DNA from: Sodalis ligni
GTDB lineage: Bacteria > Pseudomonadota > Gammaproteobacteria > Enterobacterales > Enterobacteriaceae
NCBI RefSeq assembly: GCF_016865525.2
Contig: NZ_CP075169.1
Location: 2,108,337 to 2,172,336 of the forward strand
Direction: 5' to 3'
DNA: 64,000 nucleotides
Part shown: positions 9,380 through 18,921 of the stretch, piece by piece
Layout: each line of letters opens with the position of its first letter
Position numbering within the stretch: position 1 is the first letter of the stretch
The notes under the pieces: generated by a model
Databases searched by the model: none
Told to the model about the DNA's origin: nothing
The model's input: only the letters and a program-made list of their open reading frames with translations
Program-made: the position numbers and the translations under genes

Positions 9380-10455
9380 GATGTGGTCTCCTTGCCGCCG
9401 GCGGCCAGGCTGTGGCCGGAATCCGGCACGTGAATCCAGCATGCCACCCGATGGTCCGGGTGGGATCCCGGTTTGGCCTGCAGATGGGGAGTTTTGGCCG
9501 AACAGACCCCTTCGGCAAAAGCGCAGCGGGTATGGAACCGGCAGTGCCTGGGAGGATTGATGGGGTCGGGGGGATCGCCGGTGAGGGGTGGCGCGGCGAT
9601 TTTTTCCCGCGGGTCCGGCGAGGGCTTGGAGGCCAGCAGGGCACGGGTATAAGGATGGGCGGCGGAGGAGAACAGCGTATCCGACGGGGCGGACTCCACG
9701 ATTTGCCCCAGGTACATTACTACCACCCGATCCGAGATATAGCGCACCACATTGAGATCGTGGGAAATGAAGATATAGGTCAGGCCGAGGCTTTCCCGCA
9801 GCTCCACCAGCAGGTTCAGCACCTGCGCCTCGACGGACTTGTCCAGTGCGGACACCGGTTCGTCCAGCAGCAGCAGACGGGGACGCAGGGCGATGGCCCG
9901 GGCGATATTGATGCGCTGGCGCTGGCCGCCCGACAGCTCGATGGGATAGCGATCGGCAAACTCGGCCGCCGGCATGCCCACCGCATCCATCAGCCGGCCG
10001 GCGTAATCCACGGCGACGGCCCGATCAATGCCATGGGCCAGCAGCCCGAAGGCCAGGGTATCCACTACCGACATGCGCGGGTTCAGGGAGGAGTGGCTGT
10101 CCTGGAACACCATCTGTACCGCGCGTCTGGCTTCGGCGCTGATTTTCTTGCCCGGTTGCCAGAAGGTTTCGCCGTCCAGGCTTATCTCCCCGGCGTCCGC
10201 CTGCATCATGCCGGTGATAAGCCGGGCCGTGGTGGATTTACCGCAGCCCGACTCCCCGACAATCCCTAAGGTTTCACCCTTGAGCACCTCGAACGACAGG
10301 CCGTCCACCGCGCGCACCTGCTGGCGGCTGCCCAGCCAGCCGTCCTTGAAACGGAAATGCTTGCGCAGCCCGGACACCCTCAGCAGCGGCTGCGCCGGTC
10401 CGCCTTTATCAGTAATGGGCGGCAGCGGCGAGTCGTTATAAATCACCTTGTTCAT
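9376..10455 (-). CDS. Dipeptide/oligopeptide-type ABC transporter ATPase (DppF-like)
   Basis: A 359-residue ATPase with Walker A GESGCGKST, signature LSGGQRQR, Walker B LLLLDEPVSALD and H-loop SHDLN. The C-terminal oligopeptide ATPase domain carries the paired cysteines seen in DppF/OppF-type proteins (CRFHTRCAFAEGVC). The start at 10455 overlaps the stop of the permease gene by four bases; the longer upstream ORF start is not needed. It partners with the following ATPase as a heterodimer on the inner membrane. Confidence 0.92.
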   Translation of the reverse strand: MNKVIYNDSPLPPITDKGGPAQPLLRVSGLRKHFRFKDGWLGSRQQVRAVDGLSFEVLKGETLGIVGESGCGKSTTARLITGMMQADAGEISLDGETFWQPGKKISAEARRAVQMVFQDSHSSLNPRMSVVDTLAFGLLAHGIDRAVAVDYAGRLMDAVGMPAAEFADRYPIELSGGQRQRINIARAIALRPRLLLLDEPVSALDKSVEAQVLNLLVELRESLGLTYIFISHDLNVVRYISDRVVVMYLGQIVESAPSDTLFSSAAHPYTRALLASKPSPDPREKIAAPPLTGDPPDPINPPRHCRFHTRCAFAEGVCSAKTPHLQAKPGSHPDHRVACWIHVPDSGHSLAAGGKETTS

Positions 10456-11345
10456 CGACGGATCTCCATGGCTTTGCGCACGCCATCGCTGATGACGTTG
10501 AAACAAATCGAGCAGAGAAAGATCATGACGCCGGGCATGGCCGCCACGGCCGGATTGACATAAATCGACTGCCGCAGCGACGAGAGCATCAGTCCCCAGT
10601 CGGCGGTGGGCGGGCTGACCCCGAGGCCGAGGAAGCTCAATCCCGAGGCGGTGATGATGGAGATACTGATCTGGCTGGAGGCGAACACGATAATCGGCCC
10701 GGCGACATTGCTCAGCACATGCTGCCGGATGATGCGCCAGGTGGAGGCGCCGGACAGCATGGCCGCCATGACGAATTCATAGCCCCGCACCTGGGTGGTG
10801 ACGCTTTCGGAAATACGGGTGATGGGGGGAATGAAAATCAGCGACAGGGATAAAATCGCGTTCAGCAGCCCCGGCCCCAGTGCGCCGGAAATGGCCACCG
10901 CCAGCAGGACGGAGGGGAAAGCATAGAAGATATCCATGCTGCGCATGATGGCGGTATTGACCCGGCCGCCGGCGTAACCGGCCAGGATACCGAGAAAGCC
11001 GCCGGCCAGCAGGCCGATCATCACCGGCATAAAAGCCATCAGCAGCGATACCCGTCCGCCGTAAATCAGGCGCGACAGCAGGTCGCGGCCCAGTTCGTCG
11101 CCCCCCAGCAGCCGGTGAGAAGTGCCCATATCCGCCATCCTCATCAGGATACTGGTGGCATAGGGATCCTCGGGGGCTATCCAGTTGGCGCCGATACAGG
11201 AGACCAGGATAATCAGCAGCACCAGGGATGCCGCCAGGGAAACCGGCTGATGAAGGAAGCGGCGCAAGACCCGGGCGCTGTAGCTTCCCGCCTTGGGTCG
11301 CCGAACGGCCGGCGCGGTCAGGGTCACTGAAACCTGCTTTATCAT
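10452..11345 (-). CDS. Dipeptide-type ABC transporter permease (DppC-like)
   Basis: A 297-residue inner-membrane permease. It begins with the DppC N-terminal domain (residues about 20-70, RRFLHQPVSLAASLVLLIIL, then the periplasmic IAPEDPYA segment and GTDELGRD-like GGDELGRDLLSRLIYGGR). Five further membrane segments follow, with the EAA loop region around EFVMAAMLSGASTWRIIRQH. The true start is the ATG at 11345, overlapping the stop of the preceding permease (ATGA); the longer reading frame upstream is an artefact of the neighbour's other frame. Confidence 0.92.
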   Translation of the reverse strand: MIKQVSVTLTAPAVRRPKAGSYSARVLRRFLHQPVSLAASLVLLIILVSCIGANWIAPEDPYATSILMRMADMGTSHRLLGGDELGRDLLSRLIYGGRVSLLMAFMPVMIGLLAGGFLGILAGYAGGRVNTAIMRSMDIFYAFPSVLLAVAISGALGPGLLNAILSLSLIFIPPITRISESVTTQVRGYEFVMAAMLSGASTWRIIRQHVLSNVAGPIIVFASSQISISIITASGLSFLGLGVSPPTADWGLMLSSLRQSIYVNPAVAAMPGVMIFLCSICFNVISDGVRKAMEIRR

Positions 11346-12290
11346 CCGATCCTCCTCAGGCGCGGATCGGCCCAGCTTTGCAGCAGGTCGACCAGCAAAT
11401 TCAGCAGTACAAAGGAAATGGACAGTACCAGCATGGTGCCTTGCAGCAGAGGCAGGTCGCGCTGGAAAATGGCGGTGGCCATCAAAAAGCCGGTGCCGGG
11501 CCAGGCGAAAACCGTTTCCACCAGTACCGATCCCCCCAGCATATGGCCGATTTGCAAGCCCATTACCGCCATGGAACCGGGCAATACGTTGCGGATCACA
11601 TGCCAGAAGATACGGGAGCGGGTGAGTCCTTTCGACCACAGGGTGGTGATGAATTCCTGATCCATCACTTCGGCGACGTTGGCCCGTACCGTGCGGGCAA
11701 TCACCGAAATGGGAATGGCGGCCATGGTCACCGTGGGCAGGATCATATGCTGAACATGCACCCAGTCCAGCCGCCACTCATTCGGCCCCATGCCCAACGG
11801 CGGCAGCCACATATGGTTTACCGAGAAAATGATCACCAGCACGATGGCCAGCCAGTAGTGGGGCACGCTGACCCCCGCCAGGGGTAAAAAAGCTAATGGC
11901 GTGATCGGGCAGGCGATCCCGCCACACGCCGGCGGCGATCCCTAAGGTAAACCCCAGGACGCAGCTCAGCAAACCGGCGCTTACCGCCAGCACCAGGGTG
12001 TTTTTCACCGCGGTCATGGTCTCCGTCGCCACCGGCCTGCCGGAGCCCAGCGACATGCCCAGGTTGCCCCGCAGGGCGTTGCCCAGCCAATAGAAGTATT
12101 GCACCGGCAACGGTTTATCCAGCCCGTACTCATGACGGATCTGATCCACCAGTTCCTGCGACGCCTCATCCGGCACCAGGGCGTTTATGGCATCCCCCGG
12201 CGCCAGGTGCACCAGGGAAAACACCACTATCGTGACCGCCAGCGAAATGGGGATGGCGTACAGGAGACGACGAATAACATACGACAACAT
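11342..12290 (-). pseudogene. Dipeptide-type ABC transporter permease (DppB-like), frameshifted
   Basis: This is the first permease of the importer, 315 residues when restored. The N-terminal frame (from 12290) has the family start LSYVIRRLLYAIPISLAVT and the periplasmic APGDAINALVP region. It loses frame after LPDHAISF, where the sequence carries six A on the plus strand (11886-11891); removing one gives SFLPLAGVSVPHYWLAIV and joins the second frame to its end at 11342. The C-terminal part has the EAA loop (VMDQEFITTLWSKGLTRSR). If the lesion is real, the whole importer would be inactive. Confidence 0.85.
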
Positions 12291-12302
12291 GGCTGCGCCT
12301 CG

Positions 12303-13904
12303 TTACTGCTTCATTGATACCGGTGAATAATCGGAATACCAGCTCTGCGCATGGACATAACCCTGTACATTGGGCGACATGGCGCGGGAACCCACATCAT
12401 GTACCACCCAGATGAAGTAGGCCTGATCCACGAAGCGGGTATGGATTTGCGCCAGCAGCTTGTCCTGTTTCGCCGGATCGAATTCACCCTGCACCTGCCG
12501 GATGAGCGGCGTAATCACCGGATCGTTGATGCCGCCCCAGTTGGTGCCTTCCGGCGGGACTTCTTTCGGATCCAGGTAGCGAATCAGGGCATAATAAGGG
12601 TCGGTGGTGGACCAACTGTTATTGATGCCGTCGATGCCTTTGTTTTCAGGCGCCGCGGCCCCGCCTCTTCTGCGGCCGCGCAGGGCTTCCCACTCAAAGA
12701 CATCAAACTGCAGATCGACGCCGATCTTGCGCATGTCTTCCTGAATGAATTCATTCATCATCAGCGGATACATTTGGCCGGAACCGGAGGTGGAAATGGC
12801 GATTTTCAGCTTCAGCGGATGGTCCGGGCCGTAACCGGCTTCTTTCAACAGGCGCTTGGCTTCTTCCGGGTCATACTTGATCTTGAAGCTGGGATTGCCG
12901 TACCAGGGATTGCCTTCGGCCATTTGGGCGGTGGCGGGAGTGGCGAGACCATGCAGCAACTGCACCATGCCGTCGCGATCGATGCCGAGGTTAACGGCTT
13001 TACGTACCCGGATATCGGCGAACGGGGAACCGGGCAGCACGCTGACCGTATAAGGCCAGACATGGGGAATGGTATTGGTGGAGATCACCATGCCGGATTT
13101 TTTCAGGCGGTCCACGGTATCCGGCGCCGGGCTTTCGATCCAGTCTACGGTACCGGACAGCAGGGCGGCGGTGCGGGCGGACGGCTCGGGAATCGGCAAC
13201 AGGACCAGCCGGTCAAGCTTGGGTTCGCGGGCCTTATCCCAGTAATCCTTGTTCGGCACCAGATCGGCTTCCTGGTGCGGTATCAGCTTATCCAGCTTCC
13301 AGGGGCCGGTGCCCGACGGGTGCTGGCGGAACTGCGGCCAGCTTTTGCCCATTTTTTCCCACTGCGCCGGTGAGGCAATCAACAGCCGGGTCATCTGGTA
13401 AGGGAAAAACGCATCGACCTTTTTGGTTTCGATTTCAATCTTGTAGTCATCCAGCTTTTTCCAGCTTTTAACGTCATTGATATAAGGCACCATCTGCTTT
13501 TGTATCGACACGTCATAGGCGGGAAAATCTTTATTGAACACCCGTTCCAGGTTAAAAATTACCGCATCGGCGTTAAAATCCGACCCGTCATGAAATTTCA
13601 CGCCCTTTCTTAATTCAAAAATCCAGTGTGAATTATCCTCCGGCGAGATATACCATTTGGTGGCCAAACCCGGCCGCAGCACCGAGGCGGCGTCGCTTTT
13701 GGACAGATCCCATTCAATTAGCGGATCGAATACGGTGTATCCCCCGAAGGACACGCCTTCGGTGCCCTGATCCGGCGCGCCGTCCATTACCGGGATATCC
13801 GCCAGCGTCATGGCGATCCTGAGCGTCCCGCCGGCCTGGGCCCATTGCGAACATATCAACATCGCGCCCATCAATGAAAAAGGCAGCAATTTTTTCAATG
13901 ACAT
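12303..13904 (-). CDS. Dipeptide-type ABC transporter substrate-binding protein
   Basis: A 533-residue periplasmic binding protein of the DppA/OppA cluster C type. The signal peptide covers about residues 1-25 (SLKKLLPFSLMGAMLICSQ then AQAGG). The family motif is in LRKGVKFHDGSDFNADAVIFN, with later RKAVNLGIDRDGMVQ. The start is the ATG at 13904 with AGGA six bases upstream; a TTG at 13910 is less likely. It is the first gene of the operon and is preceded by a perfect-palindrome operator candidate. No lipobox cysteine is visible, so it is probably a soluble periplasmic protein. The ligand is presumably the substrate of the downstream amidases. Confidence 0.92.
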   Translation of the reverse strand: MSLKKLLPFSLMGAMLICSQWAQAGGTLRIAMTLADIPVMDGAPDQGTEGVSFGGYTVFDPLIEWDLSKSDAASVLRPGLATKWYISPEDNSHWIFELRKGVKFHDGSDFNADAVIFNLERVFNKDFPAYDVSIQKQMVPYINDVKSWKKLDDYKIEIETKKVDAFFPYQMTRLLIASPAQWEKMGKSWPQFRQHPSGTGPWKLDKLIPHQEADLVPNKDYWDKAREPKLDRLVLLPIPEPSARTAALLSGTVDWIESPAPDTVDRLKKSGMVISTNTIPHVWPYTVSVLPGSPFADIRVRKAVNLGIDRDGMVQLLHGLATPATAQMAEGNPWYGNPSFKIKYDPEEAKRLLKEAGYGPDHPLKLKIAISTSGSGQMYPLMMNEFIQEDMRKIGVDLQFDVFEWEALRGRRRGGAAAPENKGIDGINNSWSTTDPYYALIRYLDPKEVPPEGTNWGGINDPVITPLIRQVQGEFDPAKQDKLLAQIHTRFVDQAYFIWVVHDVGSRAMSPNVQGYVHAQSWYSDYSPVSMKQ

Positions 13905-13965
13905 AATCAATCCTCATGGTAAGGGAGTGTGAGTTTGTGGGTATCCGCCGTAAGGGACAGCGACT

Positions 13966-13983
13966 TATAGTTTTAATACTATA
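13966..13983. promoter_or_regulatory. Candidate operator of the GntR/HutC regulator (copy 2, perfect palindrome)
   Basis: An 18-bp perfect palindrome, TATAGT-TTTAAT-ACTATA, lies about 62 bases upstream of the substrate-binding gene. Its first 12 bases are identical to 1052-1063 ahead of the amidase-regulator operon. A possible minus-strand promoter overlaps it in the surrounding AT-rich sequence. Confidence 0.55.
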
Positions 13984-14498
13984 TAGTTTATACTGTACTT
14001 TTTTAGACGGTACAAGATGCTGGGTACGGATAAAATAGCGGCAAATATTGGATGTTTATATCGTGGACGCCCGGTTGAAGACGGGGAAAAAGAGAGGCTA
14101 AAATCGTATTAATATATTGAAATTAAATAGTTTTTTGTTGCGTGGTGGTGTTTTGAGCAAAAGGACGGTCATTTAGCGAACCGTAATTTCCTCCGGCGGA
14201 GGGGGATGGGTGATAGCAAAAACGTATGGTTGGCGGATTCGGCGGCAAAGAAGCCGCCGTTTATGCCGTGCCGGATCCGTCTTAGAACGGACCCAGGCTT
14301 ATGGCGTTATTTAACTATCGTTATCTCAAATTGTGCGTTAACAGTCATGACCCCAACTGTTAGTCTATTTTTGCCGGGCATTTAAATTAAGCGTTAACGG
14401 CTGAAAATAATCCCGAAATATTTTGTCCGCCTAAAAGAAAATGCTGAAAAGGCGCGATAAATAATGACGCCTTTCACCTTACGGATCAGGAGAATAAT
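13984..14498. other. Divergent intergenic region between importer operon and VOC gene
   Basis: No gene is supported here. The stretch is AT-rich near both ends. A GC hairpin GGCGGC-AAAGAA-GCCGCC lies at 14241-14258 without a following T run. Two direct copies of GCGTTAAC lie about 58 bases apart, near 14335 and 14392, before the VOC gene, which has its own AGGAG ribosome-binding site. Confidence 0.4.
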
Positions 14499-14885
14499 AT
14501 GGCCGCTTCGCGCATCGTTCATCTCGCACTTAAAGTTGATGATCTTGATTATGCCACCAAATTTTATGAACAGGTGTTCGGTTTTAAACAAATCAAAACG
14601 GAACATAAACGTCAGCATTCCTCCCGGCATATGACCGACGGACATATTGATTTTACGCTGGTGCAGTACGATAACGAGGATCACGAAGAGGCATTGCTCT
14701 CCGGGCCGGGGCCGCGTCTGCATCATTACGGCGTATCGGTGGATGATCAGGACGAAATAGCGGAAAAGATCAGGGCGCTGGGGGGCGAAATCCTTTCACC
14801 GCCGGGTTCCGGGGCGCTGAAGTTCCGGGCGCCGGACGGCACCATAGCCGAAATAGTAAAAGAAGGGCGTTATTCCATCGAATGA
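14499..14885 (+). CDS. VOC (glyoxalase/dioxygenase) family protein
   Basis: A 128-residue single-domain vicinal-oxygen-chelate protein. The start IVHLALKVDDLDYATKFYEQVFGF shows the first metal-ligand His (HLAL) and the beta-alpha-beta-beta-beta fold pattern. LHHYGVSVDD supplies a second His, and the C-terminal PDGTIAEIV supplies the Glu typical of metal-binding members. AGGAG lies 7 bases before the ATG at 14499. It leads a plus-strand cluster with an ABC importer and a LeuCD-like hydro-lyase. The reaction could be isomerisation, epimerisation or ring opening and cannot be chosen from sequence. Confidence 0.85.
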   Translation: MAASRIVHLALKVDDLDYATKFYEQVFGFKQIKTEHKRQHSSRHMTDGHIDFTLVQYDNEDHEEALLSGPGPRLHHYGVSVDDQDEIAEKIRALGGEILSPPGSGALKFRAPDGTIAEIVKEGRYSIE

Positions 14886-14939
14886 GTTCCGATCAAATAT
14901 AAATCTGTGTATCAGATGTTTAGCAAAGGCATTCTTATT

Positions 14940-16017
14940 ATGGCGTTTACAGTCGTGAAAAATATCCTGCTGGGGACCGCACTATTGTTTTCATTATCAT
15001 CCGCGGCGTTGGCGGCGGATAATCTGAAATTAACCGGCGGCGTGTATGAACAGTTATATACCTCTGCCATTGCCAATAATGAAAAGAAGTTATTTTTATT
15101 CTCCGGCCAGCCGCGAGGAATCAAAGCTGCTCAGCGAGTTATGGAAAACCAATTTTCCCAAGATTCATCTGACCATCGTCGGCAAAAAGGCGCCGGACCT
15201 GATTACCCAGATAGAAGCGGAACGCGCGGCGAAACAATACCGTGCCGACGTGACCGCCATGAGCCAGCCTTATGTCGCTGTTTTATGGAAACAAAAGGGG
15301 TATTACCTGCCCTATAAAGTCTCCACCTTCGATAAGCTGAGTCCGGATTATGCTGATACCGACGGCGCCTATTATTCCATCGGCGTGTTTTTGCTGCCCG
15401 CCGCCTATAACAGCCGCGCTGTGCCGGATAAAGCCAATCTGCCCCATTCGCTGGCGGATTTTCTCGATCCAAAATGGAAAGGAAAAATCGTCCTGGCGGA
15501 TCCTTCTACCGCAGGCAATAGCCTGACCTTCTTTTTAGCCCTGCTGCAAACCGGCAAAATCGACTGGTCTTATATGGAAAAGCTGGCCAAACAGGACGTG
15601 CTTTTCGTGCGCGGCAACCCCGAAGCGGCGCGGATACTGGCTTCCGGCGAGCGCAGCGTGTCCCCAATGGTATCTTCCTTTAATGTCATGACCTCTAAAG
15701 AGCAGGGTCAGGCCATCGATCTTTACAACCTGGACGAAGGGACGCTGGTGACACAGCAGCCAAGCGGCATCATGTCTAATCCGCCCCATCCGACGGCGGC
15801 CAAGCTGCTGATGGAAGTTCTCACCAGCGCCCAGGGCCAGGAACTGCGTGCCGAAGCCGGTAAATTCTGGCCTACCAATGCCGATGCCGGCTCGGTGGAC
15901 GGCCTGCCCAAGCTGGCGGACTTCAAGCCTTATAACGTTGATCTTTCCAAACTGTCCGATGAGAAGACCACGCAGGATTTCCTGGCCCGCTTTAATAAAA
16001 TTTTCGGTCGCGAGTAA
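14940..16017 (+). pseudogene. Ferric/polyamine-type ABC transporter substrate-binding protein, frameshifted
   Basis: A periplasmic binding protein of about 358 residues when restored. The signal peptide is visible in the first frame (AFTVVKNILLGTALLFSLSS, cleavage near ALAAD). The frame breaks after LFLFSGQP. Dropping one base near 15114 reads SGQPEESKLLSELWK and continues without interruption to 16017. The mature fold fits the Fe3+/spermidine/2-aminoethylphosphonate binding family (YSGQ start, FLDPKWKGKIVLADP motif). The ATPase starts two bases after its stop. The ligand is unknown; the neighbouring hydro-lyase suggests a dicarboxylate-like or modified acid, but this is only inference. Confidence 0.8.
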
Positions 16018-16018
16018 T

Positions 16019-17128
16019 ATGATGGCTATTGATAATTCCGTTCCACGTCCGGCCCGTCTGGAGCTTATCGGCCTGAGAAAACAGCTGGGGGATACCCCTG
16101 TGGTTGACGGGGTCGACCTGAGGGTAAACGAGGGGGAGAGCCTGGTATTGCTGGGGCCGAGCGGCTGCGGCAAGACAACCACCCTGCGGATGGTGGCCGG
16201 TTTTATCGAGCCCGACGGCGGGGAGATCCATCTTTCCGGCCTGCTTGCTTCCGGGCGCGGCGCCTTTGTGCCGGTGGAGCGCCGCCAACTGGGCATGGTG
16301 TTCCAGAACTATGCCGTCTGGCCGCACAAAACCGTTTATGACAACGTGGCGTTCAGCCTCTCCATCGCCGGCGACAACCGGGCCGCCATCCGGCGCAAAG
16401 TTGACGACGTGCTGAAACTCGTTCATCTGGACGGCCTGGCCCAGCGTTATCCCGGCGATCTGAGCGGCGGCCAGCAGCAGCGGGTGGCGCTGGCACGGGC
16501 CATTATCGCTGAGCCGAGCCTGCTGTTATTCGATGAGCCGCTGTCCAACCTGGATGCCGGTTTACGGGAAGAGATGCGTTTTGAGCTTAAGCGTCTGCAT
16601 AGCCAAAACGGCATCACCATGTTTTATGTCACCCACGATCAGGAAGAAGCCTTGGTGATAGCGGATCGGATTGCGGTCATGAACAAGGGACGTATCGAAC
16701 AGTGCGACGTGCCGGAAGCCATTTATCGACGGCCCCGCTCGCGCTTTGTCGCCTCCTTTGTCGGCACCACCAATCTTATTGAGGGCACTGTGGCGGGACT
16801 GGATGCCAATACCCGCCGCCTGCTGGTTCAGTCCGCCCTCGGGGAGCCTTTCTGGGCCGCCGCGTCGGATCAGGTCATTGCCACCTGCCGCACCGGCGAC
16901 GGGGTGGCGGTATCGGTACGGCCGGAGAATGTCTCTTTCGATGCGGACGCCGCGGGCGGTATGCGCGGCCGGATTATCGATTCCTCGTTTCTGGGCAGCC
17001 GCTACGACCTGGTGATTGACGTGGCGGGCCATCCGTTGCGGGTGCAAACGCCGCGGCAATGGTCCGGCTCGGTTGCCAACGGCGTGACCGTTTCCTTCCA
17101 TCCCGATGAGGCCTGGGTAATACCATGA
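16019..17128 (+). CDS. ABC transporter ATPase (ferric/polyamine type, with TOBE domain)
   Basis: A 369-residue ATPase with Walker A GPSGCGKTT, Q-loop VFQNYAVWPHKTVYDNV, signature LSGGQQQR, Walker B LLLFDEPLSNLDA and H-loop THDQEEAL. A C-terminal TOBE domain occupies about residues 285-365, with VRPENV inside. Two adjacent ATG codons (16019, 16022) follow the binding-protein stop directly; the start in a longer upstream frame is spurious. The stop overlaps the permease start (ATGA). It powers import by the fused permease encoded next. Confidence 0.9.
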   Translation: MMAIDNSVPRPARLELIGLRKQLGDTPVVDGVDLRVNEGESLVLLGPSGCGKTTTLRMVAGFIEPDGGEIHLSGLLASGRGAFVPVERRQLGMVFQNYAVWPHKTVYDNVAFSLSIAGDNRAAIRRKVDDVLKLVHLDGLAQRYPGDLSGGQQQRVALARAIIAEPSLLLFDEPLSNLDAGLREEMRFELKRLHSQNGITMFYVTHDQEEALVIADRIAVMNKGRIEQCDVPEAIYRRPRSRFVASFVGTTNLIEGTVAGLDANTRRLLVQSALGEPFWAAASDQVIATCRTGDGVAVSVRPENVSFDADAAGGMRGRIIDSSFLGSRYDLVIDVAGHPLRVQTPRQWSGSVANGVTVSFHPDEAWVIP

Positions 17129-18921
17129 TGAAATCGAGCACCGCGCCGGCGCCGAAACAGATGCGCCCCTATGCCGGATCCGCGACCCTGGCGCAAAAAG
17201 TCACCGGCCGGTGGCGCCGGGTGGCGGCGGAGCCGGGAAAAATCATCATTCTCACCGCCGCGCTGCTGGTGCTGGGCGCGCTGATACTTTATCCCATGGC
17301 GAGGCTGGTGCTGCTGGGCCTTGCCGGCGATAGCGGCGCGGGCGCCCTGCGGCCGTTGATAAACGCGTTTTCCGACCCGGGCATGGTGAAGGCGGTGGGG
17401 AATTCAGCCTTGCTGGCGGTAAGCGTTACCGGCGGATCGCTGGCCCTGGGGCTGCCCATGGCCTGGCTGGTGTCGCGCACCGATATGCCGGGCAAAGCCT
17501 TGATCCGCATCAGCGCCGCCATTGCTTTTGTGGTGCCCTCGTTTATCACCGTTATCGCCTGGATTTTCCTGGCGGCGCCGAATTCCGGCTACCTGAACAA
17601 GCTGCTTAACGGGCTGTTGGGCACCACCACGCCGTTTTTCAATGTCATCAGCTTTAGCGGACTGGTGTTTATCGAGATAGCCCATTTGTATCCCCTGGTG
17701 TTTTTCACCGTCTGCGCCGCGCTGGTGAACATCGATCCCGGCTATGAACAGGCCGCCCGCGTGCTGGGGGCCGGACGGGTGCGTACCGCCCTGCATGTGA
17801 CCCTGCCGCTGGTGAGGCCGGCGGTATTATCCAGCGCCATCCTGGTGATACTGGACGCCCTGTCATCCTTCGGCGCGCCGGCGGCTATCGGCACCATGGC
17901 GAATTTCTCGGTTATCACCACCAAAATCTACAAGCTGCTGACGTTCCCGCCCCATTTCGAACAGGCGGCGGCGCTGGCGTTTCCCATTGTGGTCTTCACC
18001 CTGGCGAGCCTGCTGCTGCAACGCCTGCTGATTCGGGATATCCGCTACCGCACCCTCTCCGGCAAGGCCGGGGCAAAGGCCCTGCCGGTGCGCCTCGGCC
18101 GGGGACGCTGGGCGGCGGCGGCCTTTTGCGGCACGGTATTTTTTGTTACCGCGTTTTTACCGCTGGCGGCCCTGGTGCTGCTGTCATTATTAACGGCGTT
18201 TGGCGACGATGTGACCTTTGCCAACCTGACGCTGGATCATTTCGCGATGATCGTGGATTCCACCTTCGGCGTGTTCGATACCGTTAAACACAGCCTGTTC
18301 CTGTCCGCCGGGGCGGCGTTTATCTGCGTTATCCTCGGCGTGCTGTTCGCCTGGTTTGTGGAGCGGACGACCATTATCGGCCGGGGTCTGGTGAGCGCGA
18401 CGATTTTCATCGCGTACGGCTTTCCAGCCATTACCTTCGCGGTGGCCATCATGCTCGGCTATCTCAACTGGTTCTACGGCACCTTCACCATCCTGTTGAT
18501 TGCCTATGTCGCCAAGCAATTGCCCATTTCCTTCGTGCTGTCCCGGTCGGTGCTTAAGCAGATTGCCCCGGAACTGGAGGAGGCCGCCCGGGTGGCCGGC
18601 GCCGGCTGGCTGCGCACGCTTACCGCCGTGACCCTGCCGCTGCTGAAGCCGAGCATGTGGGCCGGGGCGCTGCTGGTGTTTGCATTTGGCCTGCGGGAAT
18701 TGACCATGTCGGCCATTTTGGCGCAGCCGGCCACCCAGGTGATGTCCACCAAAGTGATTGAATATCTGGAAACCGGCGAGGTGGAGCAGGCGGCGGCGAT
18801 GGCGCTGATTATCGTGGTGCTGAGCCTCGCCTCCCTGGTTCTGTATCGCCTGGTGTCCGGCGGAAATTTGATCGATATGAAAAAAGTAACCTCGTGGAGC
18901 AAAAAGCATGGGCACGATTGA
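17125..18921 (+). CDS. Fused two-domain ABC transporter permease (FbpB/AfuB type)
   Basis: A 598-residue inner-membrane protein with two tandem permease modules, each with about six membrane segments. EAA-type loops are YEQAARVLGAGRVRTALHVTLP near residue 215 and ELEEAARVAGAGWLRTLTAVTLP near 490. This duplicated architecture is typical of FbpB/AfuB-like ferric or phosphonate-type systems, in which one polypeptide forms the whole channel. It overlaps the ATPase by four bases and the following LeuC-like gene by 14, indicating strict co-transcription and probable translational coupling. Confidence 0.9.
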   Translation: MMKSSTAPAPKQMRPYAGSATLAQKVTGRWRRVAAEPGKIIILTAALLVLGALILYPMARLVLLGLAGDSGAGALRPLINAFSDPGMVKAVGNSALLAVSVTGGSLALGLPMAWLVSRTDMPGKALIRISAAIAFVVPSFITVIAWIFLAAPNSGYLNKLLNGLLGTTTPFFNVISFSGLVFIEIAHLYPLVFFTVCAALVNIDPGYEQAARVLGAGRVRTALHVTLPLVRPAVLSSAILVILDALSSFGAPAAIGTMANFSVITTKIYKLLTFPPHFEQAAALAFPIVVFTLASLLLQRLLIRDIRYRTLSGKAGAKALPVRLGRGRWAAAAFCGTVFFVTAFLPLAALVLLSLLTAFGDDVTFANLTLDHFAMIVDSTFGVFDTVKHSLFLSAGAAFICVILGVLFAWFVERTTIIGRGLVSATIFIAYGFPAITFAVAIMLGYLNWFYGTFTILLIAYVAKQLPISFVLSRSVLKQIAPELEEAARVAGAGWLRTLTAVTLPLLKPSMWAGALLVFAFGLRELTMSAILAQPATQVMSTKVIEYLETGEVEQAAAMALIIVVLSLASLVLYRLVSGGNLIDMKKVTSWSKKHGHD

